Assembly (NCBI GenBank): GCA_016713175.1
Contig: JADJPQ010000003.1
Span: 186,001 to 250,000, forward strand
Length of the DNA: 64,000 nucleotides
Source: Planctomycetota bacterium
Lineage (GTDB): Bacteria > Planctomycetota > UBA1135 > UBA2386
Reading direction: 5' to 3'
Shown here: positions 8,438-17,173 of the stretch, one piece after another
Layout of the letters: each line of letters begins with the position of its first letter
Numbering within the stretch: position 1 is the first letter of the stretch
Translations under genes and position numbers: made by a program
Notes under the pieces: generated by a model
Database searches by the model: none
What the model saw: only the letters and a program-made list of their open reading frames with translations
Told to the model about the DNA's origin: nothing

Positions 8438-9046
8438 CTACTTCTTCGGCTGCACGCCTTCGATCGCGATCAGCACGGTGACCTCGTCGCCGAGCGCCTT
8501 CTTGGCGACCCCGTAGTCCATGCCGAATTCGCTGCGCTTCAGCACGAACTTCGCCTCGTAGCCGATGCGCTTGCCGTTCATCTCGCCCTCGCCGGTCTTG
8601 ACGACCTGCACGGCGATGTCCTTCTTCTTGCCGCGGATCTCCAGGACACCACCGATTTCGAACACCAGGCCGCGCGGATCCCCGGTCATCAACGCCACCT
8701 TGCCGCTGGTGAACCGGATCTCCGGGTACTGCTTGACGTCGAAGAAGTCGGCGTTGCGCAGGTGCTTGTCGCGAACCTCGTCGCGCGTGTCGATGCTCGC
8801 CGCGTCGATCAGCAGTTCGACCGTGCTGTCGGCCGGGTTCTTCTCGTCGAGCGTGAAGCTGCCCGAGACGGTGTTGAAGCAACCGTAGAAATTGGCGGCA
8901 CCGGCATGCTGCACCTTGAACAACACCGAGCTGTGCAGGCCATCGATCTGCCAGGCGGGATCGGCTGGCACAACGGGGTCGGTGATCGCAGGACGGGCGG
9001 CCGCGAACGCAGCCACCAGGACGGGAACGAGCAGCAGGGTCTTCAT
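8438..9046 (-). CDS. YceI-family exported lipid-binding protein
   Basis: The 202-residue protein starts at the ATG that immediately precedes a signal peptide (MKTLLLVPVLVAAFAAARPA) and has AGG about nine bases upstream; a longer frame to 9076 would bury the signal peptide. The body shows the YceI pattern: WQIDGLHSSVLFKVQHAG near the start, an IDAASIDTRDEVRDKHLRNADFFDVKQYP-like central stretch, and repeated beta strands (FEIGGVLEIRGKKK). The family forms a lipocalin-like barrel that binds polyisoprenoid chains in the periplasm. It is followed three bases later by a polytopic membrane protein gene, a likely functional partner. Confidence 0.92.
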   Translation of the reverse strand: MKTLLLVPVLVAAFAAARPAITDPVVPADPAWQIDGLHSSVLFKVQHAGAANFYGCFNTVSGSFTLDEKNPADSTVELLIDAASIDTRDEVRDKHLRNADFFDVKQYPEIRFTSGKVALMTGDPRGLVFEIGGVLEIRGKKKDIAVQVVKTGEGEMNGKRIGYEAKFVLKRSEFGMDYGVAKKALGDEVTVLIAIEGVQPKK

Positions 9047-9116
9047 GACGGGAACCTCGGTACTTCGGGGCGCCAAGGCTACGACAGTCCCGCCCGTCGG
9101 TTCCAGTTCGCCGCGG

Positions 9117-10631
9117 TCAGCGGATCGCGATTGCGGCGGGATTGCTGGCGAAGTCGAGCGGCGACAGCAGCACGAACGCGAACGTCAGCGCACCGCCTTG
9201 CCAGTACTGCAGCACACCCGGCGGGATCGGCACGGTGGCCCGGGCTCGTCCCTGCCCATCCAACGCCGCGAACAGGCCCGGCAGCGCGCCGGTCAGGGCC
9301 CAATCGACGACGAACTCGGTCAGGTGGTCAGGATTCAGCGGCACCAGCAGGTTGGGCAACTGCACGCCCGGCGTCGACCCGGACGCCGACGCCAACACCA
9401 GGTAGCTGCGTCCCGCGTGCACGTTGCCGGCGGCGAGCGCCAGATCGAGCGGCCCGCCGGCCTGCCCCATCGTCGCGCGCGACAGCCACAGCGAATCGCT
9501 GGTCACCGCGATCTCCTGGGTCGGCCACAACTGCACCGGGCCGATGCCATCGTTGACCGTGACGCGCAACCGCGCACCACCGACCGTGGTGCTGGGCCCG
9601 ATCGGCACCGAGTAAGTGCCATCGCCATGATCGACCGCCGCGCCGATGCCGACCGTCGCCGTGCCACCTGGTTCCGGGGTCACCGTGACCTGGGCACCAC
9701 CGTACGGAATCCGCACGCCGCGCCAGTCGCGCAAAGCGATCCGCAGTGTCGCCTGGGTCCCGCCGTCGGCCAACAGCCGCCCCGGTTCGAGGGCGACGTC
9801 GCTCAGGTAGTGGTCTGGCCGCAAGAGCCGCTGCAAGCGCCAGTTCAAGAACGCGGTCCGCAGCTGGTACACCGGGTCCGGCGACTGGGGCGACTGGCCC
9901 GCGATGTTCAGGTTCAGGTAGTAGCTGCCGGTCGCGCAACCGACGCTGCCGTTGCAGACGCCGTCGGTGTCGCCCGGTCGGGCAACGATCATGTAGCCGA
10001 TGTCCGCCGACTTGGTGAACGACGCCGGTGGCGACCCGCACGCGGTCGGCGCGCCGCTCGGGCACGAACAGCGGCCGTCGCCACCCATCAGCCGCGAGGC
10101 TTCCATCGCCGCCATCAGCTTGTCGGCCAGGTCCCCGGGCGTGTTGCGGATCGCCTGCTCGGCCTGCGTGATCACCGGCTGCCCGGTCAGCACGTTGCCT
10201 TGGATCGCGTAGACCAGCGTGCCGATCTGCCCGGTCAGATGGCCAGCCCACTGGCCGGCGCCGGTGCCGGTGAACCCGAGGGCACGGCCCTGCACGTCGA
10301 CGATGCCGTATTGCCGGGTCTGGTGGCCCGGATCCTGCGCCGCGAGCAGTTGCAGGATCTGTTGCGGCGACGTGCCGGCCTGCAACTGCGCGAAGATCAG
10401 CATCCGGTTCTGCCCACTGGTGTCGACGAACGACTGCGCTGCGGCGGCGCCCTTGCCGACGACGACGACCGAGGCGCCGGCGCGCAGGTCGAAGCCGGTC
10501 AGGCAGGTGGCCGACGCGATCGCGATCTCGCCGGTGCGGGTGTCGATGAGGATGATCGACCAGGTCGCGGGCAGGGCCGTGCTGAGCAGCAGACACAGCA
10601 GGAACGACAACGCGCGGCGCATCGACGGCAT
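9117..10631 (-). CDS. Secreted DUF1028-family protein with C-terminal beta-rich domain
   Basis: Starting from the ATG at 10631 (10622 is also possible; neither has a good Shine-Dalgarno), the 504-residue protein has a signal peptide and then the DUF1028 opening TWSIILIDTRTGEIAIAS and the motif AAAAQSFVDTSGQNRMLIF. DUF1028 proteins have an Ntn-hydrolase-like fold of unproven activity. The insert with SCPSGAPTACGSPPASF and a downstream GSVGCATGSYYLNL is cysteine-rich. After about residue 290 there is an Ig-like stretch, then a C-terminal domain (HAGRSYLVLASASGSTPGV) of the kind found on several secreted proteins in this window. It lies 32 bases after the two-halved secreted protein gene, probably in one operon. 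Confidence 0.85.
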   Translation of the reverse strand: MPSMRRALSFLLCLLLSTALPATWSIILIDTRTGEIAIASATCLTGFDLRAGASVVVVGKGAAAAQSFVDTSGQNRMLIFAQLQAGTSPQQILQLLAAQDPGHQTRQYGIVDVQGRALGFTGTGAGQWAGHLTGQIGTLVYAIQGNVLTGQPVITQAEQAIRNTPGDLADKLMAAMEASRLMGGDGRCSCPSGAPTACGSPPASFTKSADIGYMIVARPGDTDGVCNGSVGCATGSYYLNLNIAGQSPQSPDPVYQLRTAFLNWRLQRLLRPDHYLSDVALEPGRLLADGGTQATLRIALRDWRGVRIPYGGAQVTVTPEPGGTATVGIGAAVDHGDGTYSVPIGPSTTVGGARLRVTVNDGIGPVQLWPTQEIAVTSDSLWLSRATMGQAGGPLDLALAAGNVHAGRSYLVLASASGSTPGVQLPNLLVPLNPDHLTEFVVDWALTGALPGLFAALDGQGRARATVPIPPGVLQYWQGGALTFAFVLLSPLDFASNPAAIAIR

Positions 10632-10663
10632 GGGTGGTCGTGCAGCATAGCCAACGCCCAGGA

Positions 10664-11539
10664 TCACGGCTTCGCCAGGGCCGCGCGGACCGCCGCGTGC
10701 CGTTCCGCCGGAACGTGTTCGAGCAACCGTGCCACCGGCACTTCCCACAGTGCCCACGCCGTGGCGATCCGGCGCTGCTTGCCGACCGGCGGTTCGAGCC
10801 TGCGAAACCACGAGGCCTTGTGCACCGGTTGCAGATCGTCGATCGCGGCCGCCGCCGCGGCGCGCGCGATCTCGTCGCCGAGCACCTCGCGCGTGCGAGC
10901 GATCAGGGTCGCCTGGACCTCATCGCGCGCGGCACCGACCAGCGCGGCCCGGGCTTCGGTATCCCACTCGGCCTCACGCACGAGCACGAGCCGGAACCAG
11001 TCGTCCCGGAGCGGCGGCTTCTCGACCCACCCGGGCGCCGCGGTCACCTGCTGCCAGGCCAGCGGCGGCCGCAACAGCGCGCGTTCGGCGCGACCGCGCA
11101 GTTCGGGTGCAATCGTGTCGATCGTCGCACGGACCGGGACCTCCCAGTGCAACCAGGCAGTCGCAATGCTGTTGCCGGGCCCACGGCCGACCCCCACCTG
11201 GAACCGCTGCGCGGCCGCCACCAGCTTGCGGCGCTGCCAGGCGGCATCCGCCAGCACGGTCGCGACGTCCGCCGGCAGCACCGGGGCGAACTGGTCGAAC
11301 AGCAGCTGCTTGCCGCTCCGTTCGGCGATGGCGGGCGCATTCGACGCCGCGATCTCCGGCAGGTTCGACTGCGACACGGTGGTGAACCGGAAGCGGTCTT
11401 CGCCGGCGGCTGGCGCCTCGACCCACGCCGGCACGTCCTCGACTGACTGCCAGGCGACCCCATCCGGGAGCCCGGGCCCCGGCTGCTGTGCCAGCGCAAC
11501 CGCGGCCAGCAGCAACACGCAACCCGGGGCTCGGATCAT
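10664..11539 (-). CDS. Secreted protein made of two homologous halves
   Basis: The 291-residue product has a signal peptide (MIRAPGCVLLLAAVALA). An additional in-frame ATG at 11554 could add five residues. The mature part is an internal duplication. The first half (about residues 30-165) begins WQSVEDVPAWVEAP and ends with IATAWLHWEVPV; the second (about 166-291) begins WQQVTAAPGWVEKP and ends with IATAWALWEVPV. Each half ends with a similar P..R..RAAL helix. Both share conserved Trp residues and a DRFRF / DWFRL strand. I do not recognise the family, and no catalytic residues stand out. It precedes the DUF1028 gene by 32 bases on the same strand. Confidence 0.8.
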   Translation of the reverse strand: MIRAPGCVLLLAAVALAQQPGPGLPDGVAWQSVEDVPAWVEAPAAGEDRFRFTTVSQSNLPEIAASNAPAIAERSGKQLLFDQFAPVLPADVATVLADAAWQRRKLVAAAQRFQVGVGRGPGNSIATAWLHWEVPVRATIDTIAPELRGRAERALLRPPLAWQQVTAAPGWVEKPPLRDDWFRLVLVREAEWDTEARAALVGAARDEVQATLIARTREVLGDEIARAAAAAAIDDLQPVHKASWFRRLEPPVGKQRRIATAWALWEVPVARLLEHVPAERHAAVRAALAKP

Positions 11540-11605
11540 GGTCCGGCCAAGCATACCGTCGCGTTGCCTTGACGACCCGCGGCACCAGACCCACGATGCG
11601 ACGCA

Positions 11606-12412
11606 ATGCCGCCGACCAACCCGACGAGCTTGCAGCGCCAGCTGCTGGACTGGGCCGACAAGAGCGCGAACGAACGGCACTACCGGACGGCACAAGAGCA
11701 GCAGATCGCCACGGCGCTCGCCAACCCGCGAGCCATTGCGCTCCACGTGGCCGCGTGGATGCTCGGCACCTGGTGGCATGGCTACGGTCAGGCCCGGGTG
11801 CTGCGTGGCGAAAGTCCAGGCTGGGACGATGTCCGCGTCGGCCAGGCGCTGCTGCGTTGCTCCTTGCTGCTGCGGGCCAGCCGCCAGGACCATCGCGGTC
11901 GCAGTCTGCCCGCGTTCACCCCGGTCCATGGCGCGCAGTGCATCCTGCTCGGCCTCGCGCTCGACGACCCGTACGCCGAGGATCTGCACGAACTGTACGC
12001 AGCGCAGCCCGACCCCTTCTTCCAGCCAACCGACGCGCTGGGTCTGTTCGTGCGAGCGCTGCTGCACCTGCGCGCCGGCGAACGACCGGTGGTGACGCCG
12101 CGGCTCGGACCATACTTCGAACTGCTGACGGCGTGGGGCAGCGATCCGGCGGTGTTCGTGCGCAAGCTGGTCGTCGTACTCGACCATCACCTCACGCAGA
12201 GCTCGGGACGCGGCGATTTCGCCGATCCACCGCTGCTGCTGTACCCGGCCGAGGCGTTGGCGATCGTCAATGTCCGCACGCTGCTCGGCCTGCCGACGCC
12301 GAAGATCGAGCATCCGCTGCTGTTCACCAATCTCGGTCAGATGCGCCCGGTCGGACCATGGCCGCGCGACCCGCTGGTCGGCAGGATCGAGCAGATGCTG
12401 GCTCGGCGCTGA
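11606..12412 (+). CDS. Unrecognised cytoplasmic protein
   Basis: The 268-residue product has no signal peptide or membrane segment and is rich in Leu, Arg and His, suggesting an alpha-helical fold. Notable stretches are a WMLGTWWHGYGQARV segment near residue 50, an aromatic FFQPTDALGLFVRALLHL helix near 140, and a KLVVVLDHHL helix near 190. The frame is well supported by codon bias (third-position GC) and by its position between a divergent gene and an intergenic stretch. I cannot assign a function; an all-helical immunity-like fold is possible but is only an impression. Confidence 0.7.
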   Translation: MPPTNPTSLQRQLLDWADKSANERHYRTAQEQQIATALANPRAIALHVAAWMLGTWWHGYGQARVLRGESPGWDDVRVGQALLRCSLLLRASRQDHRGRSLPAFTPVHGAQCILLGLALDDPYAEDLHELYAAQPDPFFQPTDALGLFVRALLHLRAGERPVVTPRLGPYFELLTAWGSDPAVFVRKLVVVLDHHLTQSSGRGDFADPPLLLYPAEALAIVNVRTLLGLPTPKIEHPLLFTNLGQMRPVGPWPRDPLVGRIEQMLARR

Positions 12413-12763
12413 GGCCCGCGGCCTCCGGACCGGCACTTCCGAGCTCGCTTCCGAGTTCCGCGCTCGCCTCCGAGTGGACTTCCGGGTTCCGGGCTCGCTG
12501 CGGCGACTGATCGAGCAAGGGGCGGTGGTCGAACTCGGCACCGGTCCGAACGATCCGTACCGCGCGTACCGCCGCGCCTGAAGCCCGCAGCGCTGCGCAC
12601 CTCTGCCAGGGTCGCACCGGCTCGTGGCCCCTGCTCGCGGCCACGAAACCTGCCACCGACATCCATTTGCCGCACGCTCAACGCCCAGGAACCGGACAGT
12701 GCCACGGGCTCGCCAGCCGATAGAGAGGGAACGTCGCTTGCACCGGCGCGCGCGAAAACCGAC
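12413..12763. other. Intergenic region with short imperfect direct repeats
   Basis: No convincing gene is seen in this 351-base gap. It contains a run of imperfect direct repeats (see the separate entry) and the promoter region of the downstream lipoprotein gene. A short open frame crosses its first part but has no start signal and no protein-like composition. Confidence 0.5.
12436..12499. repeat. Imperfect short direct repeats (CTTCCGAG..CTCG type)
   Basis: The core CTTCCGAG or CTTCCGGG followed by TTCCG(C/G)GCTCG occurs about three to four times in tandem with small changes. The array lies just after the stop of an unrecognised gene. It may be slippage-derived or a remnant of coding repeats. 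No regulatory meaning can be shown. Confidence 0.45.
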
Positions 12764-14131
12764 ATGATCCCACGCACCTCCCTCGTTCTCTCGTGCCTGT
12801 TTGCCCTGACGGCGTGCGGCAATGGCAACGACGGCAGCACGCTGCCGATCGACCCGGCCCCGAACACCGCCCAGGTCACCCTCGACACCGCCGCCGGCGT
12901 CGACGCCACGATCCGCGCCCAGGTCGTCGCCGCCACCCTCGAACGCGCCGATGGCACGCTGACCGCCAACCTGCTGCCGGCGCCGCGGATGGTGACGTTC
13001 GCCGATCCGAACGGCCAGGCCGATGGCGTCGCGCTGCGCAACTACCCGCCAGCCACCTATCGCCGACTGCATCTGGTCACGGCACCCGGCTCTTGCACGG
13101 CCACGGCCCGCGACGGCAGCCAGACGCCGGTCGACCTGACCGCCACCAGCCTGGCGATCGAGTTCGAAGCCGAAGTCGTGCACCGCAGCGGCCACCGCTG
13201 GCTGATCGCTCGCCACGGGGCCTTCACGCCGCTGACGACCACGAACGGACGCCTGGGCTGGAACCCGGCCCTGGTCGGCGGCGATGCCGCCGGCACGGCT
13301 CTGCCCGCCGCCTGCATCACCGTCGCTGCCGTCGTCAACGATTCGATCTACGGCACCTTCGATGGCGATGCTTCGCGGCGGGTGCAACTGGAGTTCGAAC
13401 TCGGCAGCCAACTGCTCGACGATCACGGCATGCCCCGCACGCGCCTCGAGTTCCTGCGCGAACTGACGGCTGGCGACGAACTGGGTGTCAGCGGCGTCGT
13501 CGACCAGACCGGCGTGTTGCGCGGTCGTCGCGGCCATCGCAGCGTCCGCACCGACAACCCGCGCTACCTCGGCCGCATCACCGCCGTCGACGCGCTGACC
13601 GTGACGTTCGCGATGGACGTGCAGGCCCTGACCCGTCGCGGCGTCCGCGAGCTGCTGTCCGCGCCCGACGCGGTGAACGTCCGCGCCGACAACGCCGTGC
13701 TGCGCGTCGGCGGCTCGTTCCAACGATCGACGTTCGCCGAGCTGGCCGTCGGCGATCTGGTCAAGGTCGGCTGGACCAGCCGTGAAGGCGCGACCGTCAT
13801 CGCCAGCGAGGTCGAGGTGACGAGCCGCCAGGGCCAACCGGCCAGCCCGCAGATCCAGGGCATGGTCAGCGAAGTCAGCGTCGGCACCAATCGGATCATC
13901 GTCGTGCCGCGCCGCGACGACCCGCTGATCCTGTCCGGCCGTTCGGTGCATCGGCTCGAGGTCACGGTGCGGCCGACGACGGTCCTGCTCCGTCAGGCCC
14001 GCAACGGCGGCGAACGGACGACCATCGGCCTTGACGGCATCGTCGCCGGCCGCGATCGGATCTGGCTGCGTGGCACGGCCACCCGGGAGAACAGCCTCGA
14101 CGCGGATTGGATCCGGGTACGCACGGACTGA
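12764..14131 (+). CDS. Lipoprotein with DUF4382-like and DUF5666-like domains
   Basis: The 455-residue protein starts with a lipoprotein signal peptide ending in the lipobox LTAC (Cys18), so it is probably lipid-anchored outside the cytoplasm. Residues about 35-200 resemble the DUF4382 sandwich (an acyl-carrying or carbohydrate-like beta fold, function unproven). From about 200 to 455 there are repeated small beta barrels of the DUF5666 type (GRITAVDALTVTFAMD and QGMVSEVSVGTNRIIVV mark repeat starts). No catalytic residues are visible. There is no clear Shine-Dalgarno at the ATG; the lipobox placement supports the start. Confidence 0.8.
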   Translation: MIPRTSLVLSCLFALTACGNGNDGSTLPIDPAPNTAQVTLDTAAGVDATIRAQVVAATLERADGTLTANLLPAPRMVTFADPNGQADGVALRNYPPATYRRLHLVTAPGSCTATARDGSQTPVDLTATSLAIEFEAEVVHRSGHRWLIARHGAFTPLTTTNGRLGWNPALVGGDAAGTALPAACITVAAVVNDSIYGTFDGDASRRVQLEFELGSQLLDDHGMPRTRLEFLRELTAGDELGVSGVVDQTGVLRGRRGHRSVRTDNPRYLGRITAVDALTVTFAMDVQALTRRGVRELLSAPDAVNVRADNAVLRVGGSFQRSTFAELAVGDLVKVGWTSREGATVIASEVEVTSRQGQPASPQIQGMVSEVSVGTNRIIVVPRRDDPLILSGRSVHRLEVTVRPTTVLLRQARNGGERTTIGLDGIVAGRDRIWLRGTATRENSLDADWIRVRTD

Positions 14132-14179
14132 CCGGCGGCGGCTAGCATGCTGGCCCCTGCCATTTGCTTCCCGTCACCC

Positions 14180-15721
14180 ATGTTCCAACGATACCCCGCA
14201 GCAGCGATGCTGCTGACCGCGCTGCTTGGCAGCGCCACGGCCCTGACTGCCCAGGTCCAGTATTTCTCCGCCTCGCTGACCGGCGCCCAGGAAGTGCCAC
14301 CCGTCGTCACCACCGCACGCGGCTGGGCCGTCGTCCGGTTGGATGTCGGGACCGGCAACGTGCGCATCTTCGCGCACCAGGAAGGCATCGCGGCGCCTTC
14401 TGCAGCGCACCTGCACCTGGCGCCGGCCGGAGCCAACGGTCCGATCCTCGTCGGCCTCGCCGGCGGTCCCGCCGACTGGACCGGCACCGGCACGCTCACC
14501 ACCGGCCAGATCGCCGCGCTGCAAGGCGCGGGCACCTACATCAACATCCACTCGCCGGCCAATCCCGGCGGCGAGATCCGCGGCCAGGTCGTCCGACCGA
14601 CCTCGACGCGGTTCACCGCGCTGCTCGACGGCGCGCAGGAAACGCCACCGAACACCAGCACCGCGACCGGCACCGGCATCGCGTTCCTGCATGAACCCGA
14701 CAACCGTCTGGTCTACATCGTCAACTCGACAGGCCTCGCCAACGTCACCGCGGCGCACGTGCACATTGCCCCGGCCGGCGCCGCCGGCCCGATCGTGTTC
14801 GGGCTCAACGGTGGCGGCGGCAACTATTGCGGCGTCAGCGCCCCGCTGACCGACGCGCAGGTCACCGCGCTGAATGCCAACGGGACGTACTACAACATCC
14901 ACACTGCGGCGTTCCCCGGTGGCGAGATCCGCGGCCAGTTGATCCGCGACGCCGGCGACTTCTTCGTCGGCGCGATGGATGGCACCCAGGAAGTGCCGCC
15001 AAACGCCGGCGTTGGCCAGGGCAGTGCCTGTCTGGTGCTGGACGCCAACGGCGTTGCCAACGTCCGCGTGTCGTTCGCGGGGCTCACCGGCCCGCCGATC
15101 GCCGCGCACATCCACCGCGCGGCCGCCGGCATCAATGGCCCGATAGTCTTCGGTCTGGTGCTCGCCGGCCCTGGCCTCTACACCGCCACGGTCACTCCCA
15201 CGCCAGCCCAGCTCGCCGACCTCCGCGGCGGTCTTTGGTACGTCAACGTCCACACCGCGGTGTTCCCCGGCGGCGAGATCCGCGCCCAGCTCGGCTCGGC
15301 AACCCTGCCGTCGACCTACGGCGGTGGCTGTCCAGGCAGCAACAGCGTGCGGCCTGAGATCGGCGCCAGTGCATTCCTGTGCCTGGGCGCCGGCACGTCG
15401 ATCGACCTGTACGGTGCGCGGCCGCAGGCTTTCTGCGCAATCGGCCTCGGCTTTTCGCGCGACCTGGCCAGCGGCTTCCCGTTGCCATTGCACTTCCCCA
15501 CCGCCGGACTGGCGGCCCCGAACTGTTACTTCCTGACCGATCTGCTGACCACGTCCGGCGCCTTCGCCGACGGCTTCGGCTGCGCCAGCTTCCGGATGAA
15601 CGTGCCGTTCCTGCCGCCGCTGCGCGGCCTGGACCTGTTCAGCCAGTGGTTCGTGTTCGACGCCGCCGCCAATGCCGCCGGCATCGTCGCCAGCAACGCG
15701 CTGTCGGCGCGGGTCCAGTGA
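14180..15721 (+). CDS. Secreted protein with three CHRD domains and planctomycete-type C-terminal domain
   Basis: The ATG at 14180 gives a 513-residue protein with a signal peptide of about 25 residues (a frame opens at 14147, but the extra residues do not help). Three CHRD domains follow in tandem, each beginning with a FxAxLxGAQEVPP-type strand: near residues 27, 147 and 266. Each ends with YxNIHTAxFPGGEIRGQL-like motifs; the second His and the Gly-Gly-Glu-Ile turn are well conserved. CHRD domains were named from chordin and occur in many bacterial exported proteins without a proven activity. The last about 120 residues start with YGGGCPGSNS and belong to the recurring C-terminal domain family seen in this window. 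Confidence 0.9.
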   Translation: MFQRYPAAAMLLTALLGSATALTAQVQYFSASLTGAQEVPPVVTTARGWAVVRLDVGTGNVRIFAHQEGIAAPSAAHLHLAPAGANGPILVGLAGGPADWTGTGTLTTGQIAALQGAGTYINIHSPANPGGEIRGQVVRPTSTRFTALLDGAQETPPNTSTATGTGIAFLHEPDNRLVYIVNSTGLANVTAAHVHIAPAGAAGPIVFGLNGGGGNYCGVSAPLTDAQVTALNANGTYYNIHTAAFPGGEIRGQLIRDAGDFFVGAMDGTQEVPPNAGVGQGSACLVLDANGVANVRVSFAGLTGPPIAAHIHRAAAGINGPIVFGLVLAGPGLYTATVTPTPAQLADLRGGLWYVNVHTAVFPGGEIRAQLGSATLPSTYGGGCPGSNSVRPEIGASAFLCLGAGTSIDLYGARPQAFCAIGLGFSRDLASGFPLPLHFPTAGLAAPNCYFLTDLLTTSGAFADGFGCASFRMNVPFLPPLRGLDLFSQWFVFDAAANAAGIVASNALSARVQ

Positions 15722-15734
15722 CGATGACGCAGCG

Positions 15735-16511
15735 ATGCCCCTGACCACCGCGGCGCACCCGGCGATCCTCAAGGACGAACCGGGCACCCGCGTGGAGCGG
15801 ATCGGCGACGGCGCCGACGCGGTGGTCAGCAAGACGTACCACAATCACGGCCTGCGGCTGCTGCAGACCTTCGGTCGCAAGAGCCGCGCCAGTCGTGAAC
15901 ACGACAACCTCGCCGCGGTCGCCGACGCCGGTATCGCCTGCACCGAGCCGATCGGCTGGCGCGAGCAGCGCCGCCTCGGTTTCGCGATCAGTTCGACGCT
16001 GGTGACCCGGTTCGTGCCGGATTGTCGGCCGCTGAAGGCGGTGCTGGGCGAACTGACACCGGCGCACACGTTCGCGACCCGACGACGGATCGTCGCCGCG
16101 ATGGGGCGAGTGCTGCACGCACTGCATCGCGCCGGCATCGCCTGGTGCACACCGATGCCGCGCAACTTCCTGCTGCAGGGTGCGCCGGAGCAGGCGCAAT
16201 TGTTCGTCTGCGACGTTCCGGCGGCGATCCGGACCGCGGCGCCATTGCCACGCGCGCTGCAGGACCTCGACTTGCACGATGCCGTGTTCTCGGCCAGCCG
16301 TCGCCGCGACTTCTCGGCGCCCGAACGGTTGCGCTATCTGCTCGCCGCGCTCGGCGGCGATCGCACCGCTGCGCGTTCGACCTGGCGACGCCTTGCCGCC
16401 CGCAGCGGCTGGCGCCATCGGCTGCACAAGAACCTCGTCATGGCGTGGCGGACCTATATCCTTGCGCCTTTCCGCCACGAACCGCCAAAGCCCGGGACCC
16501 CCGTCCGATGA
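15735..16511 (+). CDS. WaaP/Kdo-kinase-like protein with altered catalytic loop
   Basis: The 258-residue protein resembles lipopolysaccharide core kinases (WaaP/KdkA/InaA group): a VVSKTYHNHGLRLLQTFG segment with the ATP-binding Lys, an RASREHDNLAAV helix and an HALHRAGI helix before the catalytic loop. In the family the loop reads H-x-D-L-x-x-x-N; here it is WCTPMPRN, so the His and the catalytic Asp appear replaced, while the Asn and a later Asp (VCDVP) remain. It may therefore be a pseudokinase or a strongly diverged enzyme. It starts at an ATG fourteen bases after the CHRD gene, and its stop overlaps the ATG of the methyltransferase gene (ATGA), so the two are translationally coupled. Confidence 0.75.
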   Translation: MPLTTAAHPAILKDEPGTRVERIGDGADAVVSKTYHNHGLRLLQTFGRKSRASREHDNLAAVADAGIACTEPIGWREQRRLGFAISSTLVTRFVPDCRPLKAVLGELTPAHTFATRRRIVAAMGRVLHALHRAGIAWCTPMPRNFLLQGAPEQAQLFVCDVPAAIRTAAPLPRALQDLDLHDAVFSASRRRDFSAPERLRYLLAALGGDRTAARSTWRRLAARSGWRHRLHKNLVMAWRTYILAPFRHEPPKPGTPVR

Positions 16512-17170
16512 CGAACGTGCATGCGCCGATGCAGGCCAGCAAGCTGGACAACTACAACAGCCAACGCGGCGCCACGGCCTACAAGTCCGACTACGGCAAG
16601 AAGCTGCACCGCAAGCTGTCGGACAAGCGCGAACGCGCGTTGCTCTGCCGCTACTTCGCCGAGATCGGCCGGGTCGACACGATCCTCGACATGCCGTGCG
16701 GTCACGGCCGGCTGTCCGGACTGCTGCACGGGCACTGCCGCAAGCTGATCGAGGCCGACTGGTCGTTCACCATGGTCGACCTGAACCGCAAGGATCACGG
16801 CGAGCAGGACCGCGCCTATTTCCGCGCCTCGGCGCTGGAGATCCCGCTGCAGGATCGCGCTGTCGACGTCGTGGTCAGCTTCCGGCTGTCGCACCATCTG
16901 GAGACCCAGGACCTGCGCGAGCAGCACCTGCGCGAACTGTTCCGCGTCGCCGGCAAGGCGGTGATCGTCACCTGGTTCTCCGCCACGTCGCTGAAGAACG
17001 TGCTGCGCCAGGTCCGCGTCCGCCTGACCGGCAAGAAGCCGAAGAACGTGCTGCGCAACGACCGCGTGCGCGCCATCGCTGCCGCCGCCGGCTTCCAGCA
17101 CCTCCGCAGCAAGCCGCTGTTCCTGATCGGCTCGGGGCACGTGCTGGGCATGTTCGTCCGGCGCGACTGA
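16508..17170 (+). CDS. Class I SAM-dependent methyltransferase
   Basis: The 220-residue protein has the Rossmann-type SAM-binding motif TILDMPCGHGRLSGLL (about residues 56-71), the ligand loop MVDLNRKD, a post-motif SALEIPLQDRAVDVVVSFRL strand and a C-terminal LRELFRVAGKAVIVTWFS segment typical of small-molecule methyltransferases. Its start ATG overlaps the stop of the WaaP-like gene, and it ends three bases before the large regulator begins, which argues for one operon of three genes. The acceptor is unknown; the neighbour suggests an envelope glycan or lipid, but that is inference. Confidence 0.88.
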   Translation: MTNVHAPMQASKLDNYNSQRGATAYKSDYGKKLHRKLSDKRERALLCRYFAEIGRVDTILDMPCGHGRLSGLLHGHCRKLIEADWSFTMVDLNRKDHGEQDRAYFRASALEIPLQDRAVDVVVSFRLSHHLETQDLREQHLRELFRVAGKAVIVTWFSATSLKNVLRQVRVRLTGKKPKNVLRNDRVRAIAAAAGFQHLRSKPLFLIGSGHVLGMFVRRD

Positions 17171-17173
17171 CGC

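Noticed and set aside
10780..10810. tRNA-like TTCGAG stretch
   Set aside because: It lies within a coding region, and no cloverleaf arms could be drawn.
12270..12581. Small plus-strand gene crossing the end of the unrecognised gene
   Set aside because: It overlaps the upstream gene in another frame, is rich in Arg/Ser/Cys and has no ribosome site.
11555..13951. Upstream extension of the two-halved secreted protein frame on the minus strand
   Set aside because: It runs antisense through the next two genes with low-complexity residues; the signal peptide at 11539 marks the true start.
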